Under the pieces are notes generated by a model. That model was not told where the DNA came from and did no database searches. It was given only the letters and a program-made list of their open reading frames with translations. Positions 7,180 to 14,759 of a stretch of 64,000 bases of DNA are shown here, one piece after another. A program made the position numbers and the translations under genes. Positions within the stretch are counted from its first letter, which is position 1. Every line of letters begins with the position of its first letter. Origin of the DNA: Acidobacteriota bacterium (GTDB taxonomy: Bacteria > Acidobacteriota > UBA6911 > RPQK01 > JAJDTT01); assembly GCA_022827025.1 (NCBI GenBank), contig JAJDTT010000037.1, positions 1 to 64,000 of the forward strand. Direction: 5' to 3'.

Positions 7180-8277
7180 GTGAACAGTTTGGTGGGACAA
7201 CCCCGGGAGGCGCTCGACACGCCGGCCCTGATGGTGGATCTGGATGTTCTTCAGCGCAACATCGACCGCATGACGGCCACCATCATTCGCGAGGCCAAGG
7301 TGGGATGGCGCCCCCACACCAAGGCGATGAAGACGCCGGCCCTGGCGAATCTGTGTCTTGAAGCGGGGGCCCACGGAATCACCTGCGCCAAGCTGGGGGA
7401 GGCGGAGGTCATGGCCGCCGCCGGGATCCGCGACATCCTGGTGGCCAACCAGATCGTGGGGCCGACCAAGATCGACCGGCTGGTCAAGGTCTGCCGGCAG
7501 GCTGACGTGATGGTCTGCGTGGACCAGTTCGAGAATGTCCGGGAGATCGACCGCGCAGCCGAAGCCGGGGGCGTCCGTCCCCGGGTCCTGATCGAGGTGG
7601 ACGTGGGGATGCAGCGTGCCGGAGTGCTGCCGGGAGAACCTGCCGTGTCCCTGGCCCGCCGGATCGCCCGGTTGCGGCACGTCCGCTTCGCCGGGTTGCA
7701 GACCTGGGAGGCCCATGCGCTGTTCGAACCGGACATGGGAAAGAAGAAACGGATGATCGAGGAGTCGCTGGGGAAGCTGACGGACACCGCCCAGGCCATC
7801 CGGGACTCGGGGATTCCGGTCGAGATCGTCAGTTGCGGCGGGACCGGGACCTACTGGATCAGCGCTTTCGTTCCCGGCGTCACCGAGATCGAGGCGGGAG
7901 GCGGCATCTACTGCGACATCTCCTACCGCCGCCAGTTCGGCGTGGAGCATGAATTCGCGCTGACGATCCTGTCCACCGTGACCAGCCGTCCCCAGCCCTC
8001 ACGCATCATCTGCGACGCCGGGTTCAAGACCATGGGCCGAGTCGACGCCGCTCCCGAGGTCCTGGGAGGAATCGATGCCAAGGAGTTCGTGATGTCGGCG
8101 GAGCACGGAATCATCCGGTTGGCCGAACCCGGCGAATCGCCCCGGGTCGGGGACAAGATCGAGATCATCCCCGGCTATTCCGACTCGACGGTCTTCCTGC
8201 ACGATGTCCTGTACGGGATCCGCAGCGGCCGCGTGGAGACGGTCTGGCCGCTCGTGGGCCGGGGGAAACTCCAGTAA
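7180..8277 (+). CDS. D-threonine aldolase / D-serine dehydratase-like PLP enzyme
   Basis: A 365-residue member of the alanine-racemase-N plus D-serine-dehydratase-like family. It starts with GTG 7180 behind AGGAGGAAGG. The PLP lysine is in RPHTKAMKTP (about K48), and VSCGGTGTYW probably forms the phosphate-binding loop. In true D-threonine aldolases the metal site reads H-C-D-P-T-V-N-L; here the equivalent is Y-S-D-S-T-V-F-L near residue 336, so the usual metal-binding histidine is a tyrosine. The reaction is therefore uncertain: cleavage or dehydration of a D-hydroxy-amino acid is likely, but the metal requirement may differ. It faces the convergent propeller gene at 8293. Confidence 0.8.
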   Translation: MNSLVGQPREALDTPALMVDLDVLQRNIDRMTATIIREAKVGWRPHTKAMKTPALANLCLEAGAHGITCAKLGEAEVMAAAGIRDILVANQIVGPTKIDRLVKVCRQADVMVCVDQFENVREIDRAAEAGGVRPRVLIEVDVGMQRAGVLPGEPAVSLARRIARLRHVRFAGLQTWEAHALFEPDMGKKKRMIEESLGKLTDTAQAIRDSGIPVEIVSCGGTGTYWISAFVPGVTEIEAGGGIYCDISYRRQFGVEHEFALTILSTVTSRPQPSRIICDAGFKTMGRVDAAPEVLGGIDAKEFVMSAEHGIIRLAEPGESPRVGDKIEIIPGYSDSTVFLHDVLYGIRSGRVETVWPLVGRGKLQ

Positions 8278-8292
8278 CCGGCCGGAGTCCGG

Positions 8293-9603
8293 TCAGTTCC
8301 GGCCGATGCAGAACAGGGTCCCGTTGGTCCGGACGAACAGGTGGCCCTGGGCTGCGATCACGGTGGCGCGGACCGGCGCGTCCTCGGCGTCGCCCATGGC
8401 GATGTTGTTTAGGATCTCTCCTCCCGCCACGTCCACGATCACCACGTCTCCGTCGAAATTGATCAGGTAGATCTTGCCGTCACCGGCCAGGGGTGAAGCC
8501 TCGTACTTGCTGCGGCCCGGCGTCTGGATCGTCCACTTCACCTTGCCCGTCTTGGGTTCGACTCGCGAGAGGGACTTCCGCACGTCGCTCAGGACGAAGA
8601 AGTCTCCGTCGTAGTACGCGGGTGTGGGCACGTCGGAGGTCACGGCCCGAACGTCCTTGCTGACCCAGGCGATGGAGCTGTCGTCCAGCCTGCCGACCCC
8701 GCCCGTCCTGATGGCGTAGATGGGGTCCCGCTTGGGGGCGCAGGCCAGGATCACGTCCTCGTTGGCCACGGGGGAGGGGACCAGGCGCCAGTGCCCGATG
8801 CGCGTGGGATTCCAGGTTCCCCAGCGCCACAACTCCTTTCCCGTCTCCAGGTCGTGGCCGCTGAGGTCGTCGCCTCCCGCCACCAGCAGCTCGCGGCGCC
8901 CGTTGTGAACGAAGGGGACCGGGGTGGTGAAGGCCTCGCGGGACTCGGCCACCGCCTGGCTGGGGCGGAAGCTGCGCCACAGGGTCTCGCCGGTCTCCGG
9001 CTTCATGGCCAGGATGTACGACCGGTTCTTGCGGTCCTTCAGGCCGCGTCCCTCGATGGGGACGTCCCTCTGCAGGACCTGGAGGTAGAGCTTCCCGTCG
9101 AAGATCAGGGGGCTGGAGGAGAAGGTCCAGAAGAACGCGAATTCACCGTAGTCTTTCTCGATGTGCCGCCGCCAGAGCTGGTGCCCCGAAAAGTCGAACG
9201 CCGCCATGTCTCCGTTGCCGTAGAAGAAGACGACCACGTTGCCGTCGGTGGTGGGCGACGGCGAGGCGAAATCGCTCCGGGTGTCCCGGTTGATGCCGGT
9301 GGAGATCTCCCGCTGCCAGAGCAGCTTGCCGCTGGCCCGGTCGAAGCAGAGGGCTTTCAGCGAATTGGAATCCGGGTCCGTGCTGGAAACGAAGACGTGA
9401 TTGTCCCAGACGGCGGGCGTGGCCGCGCTGGGTCCGGGCAGGACGGCGCGCCACGCGATGTTCTCGGTCGGCGACCACTGAGTGGGCAGGCCCTTCTCAG
9501 GGGTCGATCCGTTGTAGCTCGGTCCCCGGAACTGAGGCCAGTTGCCGGAGTGGACGGGGACAACGGTGGTGAGAATCAGCACCAGTGAAGGCAGATATTT
9601 CAT
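8293..9603 (-). CDS. Secreted PQQ-like beta-propeller (BamB-type repeats)
   Basis: A 436-residue protein with a signal peptide (MKYLPSLVLILTTVVPVHSG) followed directly by NWPQFRGPSYNG, a signature of PQQ-like propellers found in Acidobacteriota, Planctomycetota and Verrucomicrobiota. Blades carry W-containing repeats such as GKLLWQREIST, GETLWRSFRP, GKELWRWGTW and GKVKWTIQTP. There is no calcium/PQQ catalytic aspartate pattern that I can identify, so it is not assigned as a quinoprotein dehydrogenase. It may bind a partner or polymer outside the cytoplasm. The next gene on the strand starts 1.7 kb away. Confidence 0.83.
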   Translation of the reverse strand: MKYLPSLVLILTTVVPVHSGNWPQFRGPSYNGSTPEKGLPTQWSPTENIAWRAVLPGPSAATPAVWDNHVFVSSTDPDSNSLKALCFDRASGKLLWQREISTGINRDTRSDFASPSPTTDGNVVVFFYGNGDMAAFDFSGHQLWRRHIEKDYGEFAFFWTFSSSPLIFDGKLYLQVLQRDVPIEGRGLKDRKNRSYILAMKPETGETLWRSFRPSQAVAESREAFTTPVPFVHNGRRELLVAGGDDLSGHDLETGKELWRWGTWNPTRIGHWRLVPSPVANEDVILACAPKRDPIYAIRTGGVGRLDDSSIAWVSKDVRAVTSDVPTPAYYDGDFFVLSDVRKSLSRVEPKTGKVKWTIQTPGRSKYEASPLAGDGKIYLINFDGDVVIVDVAGGEILNNIAMGDAEDAPVRATVIAAQGHLFVRTNGTLFCIGRN

Positions 9604-9706
9604 GGTCTTGAACTCCCAAGTCGTCGGGTCGGATCACTTGCATCATAACAGTCTGCGGCAAAGGTCGTCACGGCGTTGGGCCGGGTCCGCACCCCGGCAT
9701 GCCCAT

Positions 9707-11350
9707 TCAGAACTTGTAGGCGAAGATCTTGGCCTGGAACATCCGGATGCGGATTGCCGCCGTCTCCCCGATCCCCGAGAGATCGCTCTTGCCCTTCCAG
9801 GTCACGACTCGATCGGACTCGTCGCCCGTGAGACGGTCGGATTCGGCGAAGGTGAAACCCTCGATGGGCGGCAGATCGGCCTGGTTCATGGAGGGGCTCT
9901 TCGTCATCAACTCCACGCTGATCCAGCCGCCGGGAGCGCACCGGTAGTTCAGCCGCAGCTCGTTCCCGTGCCGGTAGATGGTGGGAATCGTGAACCGGCC
10001 TTCGCTTTCCGCCTCGATCCCGCAGAAGCGGTGCGGTTTCCACAACATGTATCGGATCTGAATGGGCCGGCCCTGGGCAAAGAGATGGTCCTGTCCGTAG
10101 ACGTTGTGGAGGCTGGACATTCCCGTGTAGGGCACCGCCCAGAGTCCGTCGGGGAGCTCCAGCATGCCGTTGCGCCAGGTGTGCACCTGGCAATCGTCCC
10201 CGCTACCGGGCGGTCCGACGGCGTGGACCGGCCGGCGCTCCGGTCTCTGCCAGAAGAGGCCGTCCCGGCTGAAGGCGATCTGGGTGTCCACGTGGTCGTT
10301 TTGCTGGTGGTAGACGGGGATGACCATGACGTGAAGATCGGTGCGCCCCGGATAGGGGAAGTAGTTGGCCCCGTAGAAGGAAATGTCCAGGTCGTCCTGG
10401 GCGTCGGGAGCCAGGATCAGCTTGGGGGCCGGCCAGGTCCGGAAGTCCTTGGTCCGCGAGAACCCGATGACCCGCCGCTGCGTCTCCTCCTCGATCCGGG
10501 CGGTGCCGATCCCCGGCATTAGCTCGGCCGTGTTGCCCATGATCTGCTGGTAAGCGATGTACTCGCCGTTGGCCTCGTCGTAGTGGGCGGAGATGCCGCC
10601 GTTGACGGGGCGCATGCCCAGGGCCTTCTCCAGCGGCTTCCAGTCCCGGCCGTCCGGCGAGATCCAGCCCAGGGTGCGTCCCCAGATCTCCGCTCGAGGT
10701 CCCTTGTACGCGTCCTTCTCGTAGGTCTCCCGGTTCCAACGGCGCATGGCCTCCTCGCCTTCCAGCGGCTGCAGCGTCTCCGGGTCGTACCAGGCCATGT
10801 CGCCCCCCATGGCCTTGAAGCGTTCCGCCGCCGGCGCCTGGGGGTCGATGAAGACGCCGGTGGCGCCCCGGATGCCGTTTCGCAGGAGGTTGTTGGCGGA
10901 CGACCCGTCGAAATCGACCTGGCCCAGCTCCGGACGCGTCCAGTTGTAGCCGTCGGTGCTGGTGGCGTAGGCCGTGGCCTCGGCCCGCGAGCACTCGTAG
11001 ATCATGTGGAGCCGTCCGTCGGCTCTCCAGATGAACAGGGGGCCGATGAACTTCCCCTGCTCCCACTTCGCCGTCGCCTCCAGCAGGGGGTCGGAACTCT
11101 CTGCCTGTTCGACTCGGAGCTTGACCCCGATGGCGCCGTCGAACAGCCTGAAAACACCCTGGCGGTCCAACGCCCGGTTTCCCGGAAACACGTCGGTCAC
11201 GTCGACGACGGGGTTCCACGCTCCCGTGTTGACGCGGATCCGTTTGGACCGTTTCTGGGGTTCGGTGAAGGGAGAGGTCTTGATCTTCTCCTCAGCCACG
11301 GCTTCTGAGACGGGGCCCAACAGCAGTGCGATCACAAGCAGCCTGTTCAT
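9707..11350 (-). CDS. Secreted GH43/GH32-like five-bladed propeller protein
   Basis: A 547-residue secreted protein (signal MNRLLVIALLLGPVSEAVAEE). Repeating segments such as FIGPLFIWRADGRLHMIYEC, ATSTDGYNWTRPELGQ, WISPDGRDWKPL, FSRTKDFRTWPAP and FSRDGLFWQRPE are those of the glycosyl-hydrolase clan F/J propellers, seen in many uncharacterised carbohydrate-active proteins. The C-terminal 120 residues look like a beta-sandwich. I cannot identify a full catalytic triad, so activity is not claimed. It is 103 bases upstream of the 8293-9603 gene on the same strand and probably co-transcribed. Confidence 0.7.
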   Translation of the reverse strand: MNRLLVIALLLGPVSEAVAEEKIKTSPFTEPQKRSKRIRVNTGAWNPVVDVTDVFPGNRALDRQGVFRLFDGAIGVKLRVEQAESSDPLLEATAKWEQGKFIGPLFIWRADGRLHMIYECSRAEATAYATSTDGYNWTRPELGQVDFDGSSANNLLRNGIRGATGVFIDPQAPAAERFKAMGGDMAWYDPETLQPLEGEEAMRRWNRETYEKDAYKGPRAEIWGRTLGWISPDGRDWKPLEKALGMRPVNGGISAHYDEANGEYIAYQQIMGNTAELMPGIGTARIEEETQRRVIGFSRTKDFRTWPAPKLILAPDAQDDLDISFYGANYFPYPGRTDLHVMVIPVYHQQNDHVDTQIAFSRDGLFWQRPERRPVHAVGPPGSGDDCQVHTWRNGMLELPDGLWAVPYTGMSSLHNVYGQDHLFAQGRPIQIRYMLWKPHRFCGIEAESEGRFTIPTIYRHGNELRLNYRCAPGGWISVELMTKSPSMNQADLPPIEGFTFAESDRLTGDESDRVVTWKGKSDLSGIGETAAIRIRMFQAKIFAYKF

Positions 11351-11483
11351 GGTTCGACCTTTCCAAGAAAAAATGAAGACATGGGTTGTTATTGAAATCC
11401 ATAGGAGATTCGCATGCCCTCGAAGGCAAATTCAACAACCGGCCTCGACCAGTTCAACATCGCCATGGGCTACAAATTCTGAG

Positions 11484-11615
11484 GGAGCGGCGACTTTCTA
11501 GTCGCCGACTGGGATCGGCGTCCTTCCGGGCGCCGGGAATGGCGACGTGGAGCGGCGACTCAGCCGGGGGGAACGATGCGACCCCGCAGGGCACCCACAA
11601 GGGGTGCCCCTACGG
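11484..11615. repeat. Composite palindromic repeat, copy B (complete)
   Basis: This is the inverted counterpart of 1-118, here extending through the whole family-1 hairpin at 11589-11615 (GGGCACCC ... GGGTGCCCC then TACGG). The family-2 hairpin is at 11484-11506 (GGCGACT, loop TTCT, AGTCGCC). The two copies are 11.5 kb apart in inverted orientation and could support recombinational inversion of the segment between them. Confidence 0.8.
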
Positions 11616-11666
11616 TCATCGGGGAGGGGAGGTTTCGAAGAAGCGCACCACTTCGGCAAAGAGCAC

Positions 11667-11715
11667 GGGGCGCCTAAAGACGCCCCTCCAGTCGGCGCGT
11701 GAAACACGCCGCTCC
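11667..11715. repeat. Two family-2 hairpins in tandem
   Basis: 11667-11689 has arms GGGGCGcC and GaCGCCCC around TAAA and ends in TCC. 11694-11715 has arms GGCGcGT and ACaCGCC around GAA and ends in GCTCC. The stems differ from the common GGCGACT/AGTCGCC version, but base pairing is largely kept, and both keep the purine loop and the trailing CTCC. Confidence 0.6.
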
Positions 11716-11762
11716 GACGCCCGTCCCGGTCGGTGTGCCCGGAAGGGCGCCGGTGCTCGTTT

Positions 11763-11786
11763 GGAGGGGCGTCATTCTTGGCGCCC
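11763..11786. repeat. Family-2 hairpin, reverse orientation
   Basis: GGAGGGGCGTC, loop ATTCTT, GGCGCCC: the order GGAG-stem-loop-stem is the reverse complement of the usual stem-loop-stem-CTCC. One mismatch lies at the loop-proximal end. Confidence 0.5.
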
Positions 11787-11890
11787 TCTTTCGAGCGTTG
11801 GGTGTGCTCGAAGCTCGGCGGCTGGACGTCTTGGGGCTTTTCTTCGGAGCTCCCCCACCGGCCCCGGTCCGGCGAAATCCTGCGTGAAAA

Positions 11891-11946
11891 GGAGTGGGGG
11901 TTTTCCTACCCCCACTCCCTCGGGGGGACTAAAAGTCCCCCCTCCT
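11891..11946. repeat. Two adjacent strong hairpins (GGAGTGGGGG and GGGGGACT stems)
   Basis: 11891-11918: arms GGAGTGGGGG and CCCCCACTCC around TTTTCCTA. 11922-11946: arms GGGGGACT and AGTCCCCC around AA, followed by CTCC. The second is a family-2 member with a changed stem that still pairs perfectly. Confidence 0.6.
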
Positions 11947-11999
11947 ATTCGCCCAACTCCGGCCCCGCCGGAGACCAGCGAAGGCAACCGTGGCGAAGA

Positions 12000-12023
12000 G
12001 GGGGACAAGAATGTCCCCCCTCC
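12000..12023. repeat. Family-2 hairpin, GGGGGACA stem
   Basis: Arms GGGGGACA and TGTCCCCC around AGAA, followed by CTCC. Compared with 11922-11946, the loop-closing pair is A-T instead of T-A: a compensated double change. Confidence 0.6.
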
Positions 12024-12161
12024 GGGTGCCCCATGGTTTTCTCAGACGAAGGGAGATCGGTCCTTCCGTTCGTTTTCGGGCTGGGGGAGGGGTGAGGAAG
12101 AACACGGGCGGGGAGAGCCGATGCGGCCGTCCGGTTTTTCTTGAATGCGAGGTCGTAAGAC

Positions 12162-12184
12162 GGCGCCAGGGATGACGCCGCTCC
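12162..12184. repeat. Family-2 hairpin, imperfect
   Basis: GGCGCCAGGGATGACGCCGCTCC: outer arms GGCG and CGCC pair, and the trailing GCTCC is conserved. Inner pairing is weak. Confidence 0.45.
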
Positions 12185-12224
12185 TTCACTTGCAACATGG
12201 ATACTCCGGACGCCGGTCCCAGTC

Positions 12225-12247
12225 GGCGACTGGAAAGTCGCCGCTCC
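12225..12247. repeat. Family-2 hairpin, GGCGACT stem
   Basis: Arms GGCGACT and AGTCGCC around GGAA, followed by GCTCC. The preceding bases CGCCGGTCCCAGTC also match the flank of the copy at 96-118, so homology extends beyond the hairpin. Confidence 0.65.
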
Positions 12248-12307
12248 ACCCCCCCGGTTCGGTATTGCCCAGGCAATGGCGGGCGGACGGTGGCGCCGTT
12301 CGGGGGA

Positions 12308-12332
12308 GGGCGACCACAAGGGTCGCCCCTAC
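12308..12332. repeat. Family-1 hairpin, solitary copy
   Basis: GGGCGACC, loop ACAAG, GGTCGCCCC then TAC. It has the GGGCGACC/GGTCGCCC stem, whereas 11589-11615 has GGGCACCC/GGGTGCCC: two paired positions are changed together. Confidence 0.65.
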
Positions 12333-12497
12333 GAGTCGTTCGACAGCGGCAACGCGGTGGGTGCCGCTGATGGACAATCCCCGCCCGGTTTCTCGCGGGA
12401 TCATGCCGGAGGCCCGGAGGGGCGACTTCCAGTCGCCCACTGGAAGGGCAGTTTCTCGCGGGATCATGCCGGGGGCCCGGCGGTGGGGGACTTCTGA
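12332..12497. repeat. Second repeat block, copy B with internal duplication
   Basis: It matches 153-255 directly, but the 29-base unit beginning TTTCTCGCGGGATCATGCC occurs twice (12389-12417 and 12452-12480) with a family-2 hairpin (12420-12438, GGGCGACT, TCC, AGTCGCCC) between the two copies. This suggests a hairpin-associated duplication after the two copies separated. It ends next to a family-3 motif (12495-12513). Confidence 0.75.
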
Positions 12498-12555
12498 GAA
12501 ATGCGGGTTAACCGGAGTAAAACACGGCCAATTCAAGATCCGGGAGACGGTGATA

Positions 12556-13995
12556 CTAACTGGCGCCGCGGCCCCAGACGACGGCCGGGATGGTCTTGAG
12601 CAGAATCCAGAGATCGAGCTTCAGGGACCACTGGTCGATGTACTGGAGATCCAGCTTCATCCATTTCTGGAAATCCAGCTCGTTGCGGCCGGAGATCTGC
12701 CAGAGACAGGTGATGCCCGGCTTGACGCTCAGCCGCCGCCGCTGGCTCCGGGAATAGTGGCGGACCTCCTCGGGCAACGGCGCCCGGGGGCCGACCAGGC
12801 TCATCTCGCCTCTCACCACGTTGGCCAGTTGCGGCAACTCGTCGATGCTGTACCGGCGCAGAATGCGCCCCACGGGAGTCACCCGTGGATCTTTGCGCAT
12901 CTTGAACACCGGGCCATCCATCTCGTTGAGATGCCGGATCTCCTGGAGCTGGTCTTCGGCCCCCTCCACCATGGTGCGAAATTTGACCAGCCTGAACTCC
13001 CGGCCGTAGAGACCACGCCTGACCTGGCGGTAGAAGACCGATCCGGATGAGGTGAACTTGATCAGGGCCATGATCAGGAGCATGAAGGGAGCCGCCACCG
13101 CCAGGAGAGCCGAGGCCAGCACACAGTCCATGACCCTCTTGACCACCAGGGCCACGCTCTGGTCGGGGGCCGTCGAGAAGGTGATGAGGGGAAGCTCTTC
13201 CAGGTAATCGAGCGATAGCCTGGAAATGGACGTGGGGAAAAAGTCCGCGGCGATACGGGTCCGGATTCCGAGCTCCTCACAAAGCCCCAGCACCTCCTGA
13301 AACTGCCGGTTGTCCTCCGGCTGCGCGCCCACGAATATGATCTCGTCCACGACCAGACGGTCCGTGAGCAGACCGGGAAGATCCTCCAGCGAGCCCAGGA
13401 TCCGGATTCCGGGAACCTCGTTCCAGGTTTCTTCCGGGGCCAGATGTCCGACGACACGGTAGCCCCACTTTCGGAACCGGCTCAGAACCTGGCTGACGGA
13501 CTTGGCCCTGGAGTCGATTCCCACGATCAGGATCCGGACCTGATGGTGCTCGTTGACGTTCCGGGTCCTCAAGATCCAATGCAGAACGATGCGGTTCAGA
13601 CCCATGAAGAAGCCGGAGAGTCCGATGAAGATGAAGAAGACGGGCCGGCTCACCTCCAGGTTGAACACGAAGACGAAGAAGCCCACCGCGAAACCGGCGG
13701 CACAGAGGAAGCGGGCGATGCGGAAAAGGTGCTGGAAGGCGGAGATCTGGTAGAAGCGGGAGTATCGTTGGGTGATCCGGAGGATGGGAATCCAAATCGG
13801 CAACGCGGCCAGCAGATAGAGCAGATACAGGGAATAGTCCAGCAGCTTCGGATGGAAAGCGGACTCGATCGAGGCCGGCGCCCATGCCATAAGCAGGGAT
13901 CGGGAGAAATACGCCAGGGTCAAGGCCAGAAAGGCGACGGCGATGTCCGCTGCCTGAAGCAGGTTGCCGTAGACTCGAGACTGGCGATCGAACAT
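12556..13995 (-). CDS. Polyprenyl-phosphate sugar phosphotransferase (exopolysaccharide priming enzyme)
   Basis: A 479-residue WbaP/CpsE-type enzyme that moves a sugar-1-phosphate from a nucleotide sugar to undecaprenyl phosphate, starting an exopolysaccharide or O-antigen repeat. The N-terminal third has four hydrophobic segments. The middle is a nucleotide-fold-like domain (IRILIVGIDSRAKSVSQVL). The C-terminal bacterial sugar transferase domain begins VKRVMDCVLASALLAVAAPF and contains GREFRLVKFRTM, RRYSIDELPQLANVVRGEMS, LVGPRAPLPEE and VKPGITCLWQISGR. No other polysaccharide genes are in the window. It lies 59 bases downstream of bshB1. Confidence 0.92.
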   Translation of the reverse strand: MFDRQSRVYGNLLQAADIAVAFLALTLAYFSRSLLMAWAPASIESAFHPKLLDYSLYLLYLLAALPIWIPILRITQRYSRFYQISAFQHLFRIARFLCAAGFAVGFFVFVFNLEVSRPVFFIFIGLSGFFMGLNRIVLHWILRTRNVNEHHQVRILIVGIDSRAKSVSQVLSRFRKWGYRVVGHLAPEETWNEVPGIRILGSLEDLPGLLTDRLVVDEIIFVGAQPEDNRQFQEVLGLCEELGIRTRIAADFFPTSISRLSLDYLEELPLITFSTAPDQSVALVVKRVMDCVLASALLAVAAPFMLLIMALIKFTSSGSVFYRQVRRGLYGREFRLVKFRTMVEGAEDQLQEIRHLNEMDGPVFKMRKDPRVTPVGRILRRYSIDELPQLANVVRGEMSLVGPRAPLPEEVRHYSRSQRRRLSVKPGITCLWQISGRNELDFQKWMKLDLQYIDQWSLKLDLWILLKTIPAVVWGRGAS

Positions 13996-14054
13996 CTCAG
14001 TGTCGTCCCCGCAGCGGCCGGACGGACTTGGCCGGGTGGCGGCGGTCGTTCAAT

Positions 14055-14759
14055 TCAGCAATCGGCCAGATCCCCGATCCGGGGCGGCCGGGACATGAGG
14101 AAACCCTCCGCCAAGGAGCATCCTACTAGACTCCCCACGTGCGTGTGGAAACTCCGGATCCGTTCCAGGAACCGGGGATCGCTCAGATAGGTTGCGGGCT
14201 CGCTCGAGTCCGGGCGATGCAACTGCGACGCGAAGGCCTTCAAAGCGCGCTCTTTCCGCTCGTAGTGTTCCGAAATGTCCACGCCGACGTGGGGTGCAGC
14301 CGGCTGATCGAAATGGGTCCAGAAGGCGATCCGCCGGGGACGGAAACGCGGTTGCGACGTGTCGATGGCCGCCAGTCCGGCGTGATGAACCGCCTCCTCG
14401 ACCAGGATGGCCGCCTTGCCATGGTCGGGATGGCCCCACTTGGAGTGTGTCAAGACCAGTTTGGGCCGGCACTGCCGGATCACTCGAATCAACGCCAACC
14501 GGCTCTCTTCATCGAGACTCAGGTCCCCGTCCTTCAGGCCCAGGTTCAGCCGGAAGTCCAGACCCAGGAGAGCCGCCGCGCGGCGGGCTTCCAGGGCCCG
14601 GGTCTCCATGGTGCCGCGGGTTCCCAGCTCGCCCCGCGTCAGATCCACGACGCCCGTACGGCGGCCCAGCGACTTCAGGCGAAGCAGCGTCCCGCCGCAA
14701 CCCAGCTCGATGTCGTCGGGATGCGCCCCCACGGCGAGAACGTCGACCGGTTCACACAT
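14055..14759 (-). CDS. bshB1: Bacillithiol biosynthesis N-deacetylase BshB1
   Basis: A 234-residue LmbE/PIG-L-family zinc deacetylase that removes the acetyl group from GlcNAc-malate in bacillithiol synthesis. Zinc-site residues are visible: H13, D15 and D16 in GAHPDDIELGCGG, and H110, D112 and H113 in SKWGHPDHGKA. GELGTRGT and the C-terminal FHTHVGSLVGCSLAEGF are typical of BshB1. It overlaps the end of bshC by 8 bases, so the two are translationally coupled. bshA, the glycosyltransferase for the first step, is not in this window. Confidence 0.93.
   Translation of the reverse strand: MCEPVDVLAVGAHPDDIELGCGGTLLRLKSLGRRTGVVDLTRGELGTRGTMETRALEARRAAALLGLDFRLNLGLKDGDLSLDEESRLALIRVIRQCRPKLVLTHSKWGHPDHGKAAILVEEAVHHAGLAAIDTSQPRFRPRRIAFWTHFDQPAAPHVGVDISEHYERKERALKAFASQLHRPDSSEPATYLSDPRFLERIRSFHTHVGSLVGCSLAEGFLMSRPPRIGDLADC

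Larger units (their letters stand above)
11351..12555. other. 1.2 kb gene-free palindrome-rich region
   Basis: No open frame here has family-like sequence; the frames present are by-products of high GC. Instead the stretch is packed with hairpin-forming repeats (listed separately) in both orientations plus the distal copies of the repeats at 1-118 and 153-255. It separates the divergent carbohydrate genes from the exopolysaccharide transferase gene, whose stop is at 12556, so it lies 3' of that gene and 5' of the 9707-11350 gene. Confidence 0.75.

Noticed and set aside
11484-12497. Possible CRISPR array
   Set aside because: Repeats are palindromic, occur in both orientations, differ in sequence, and are spaced irregularly from under 10 to over 100 bases; there are no cas genes.
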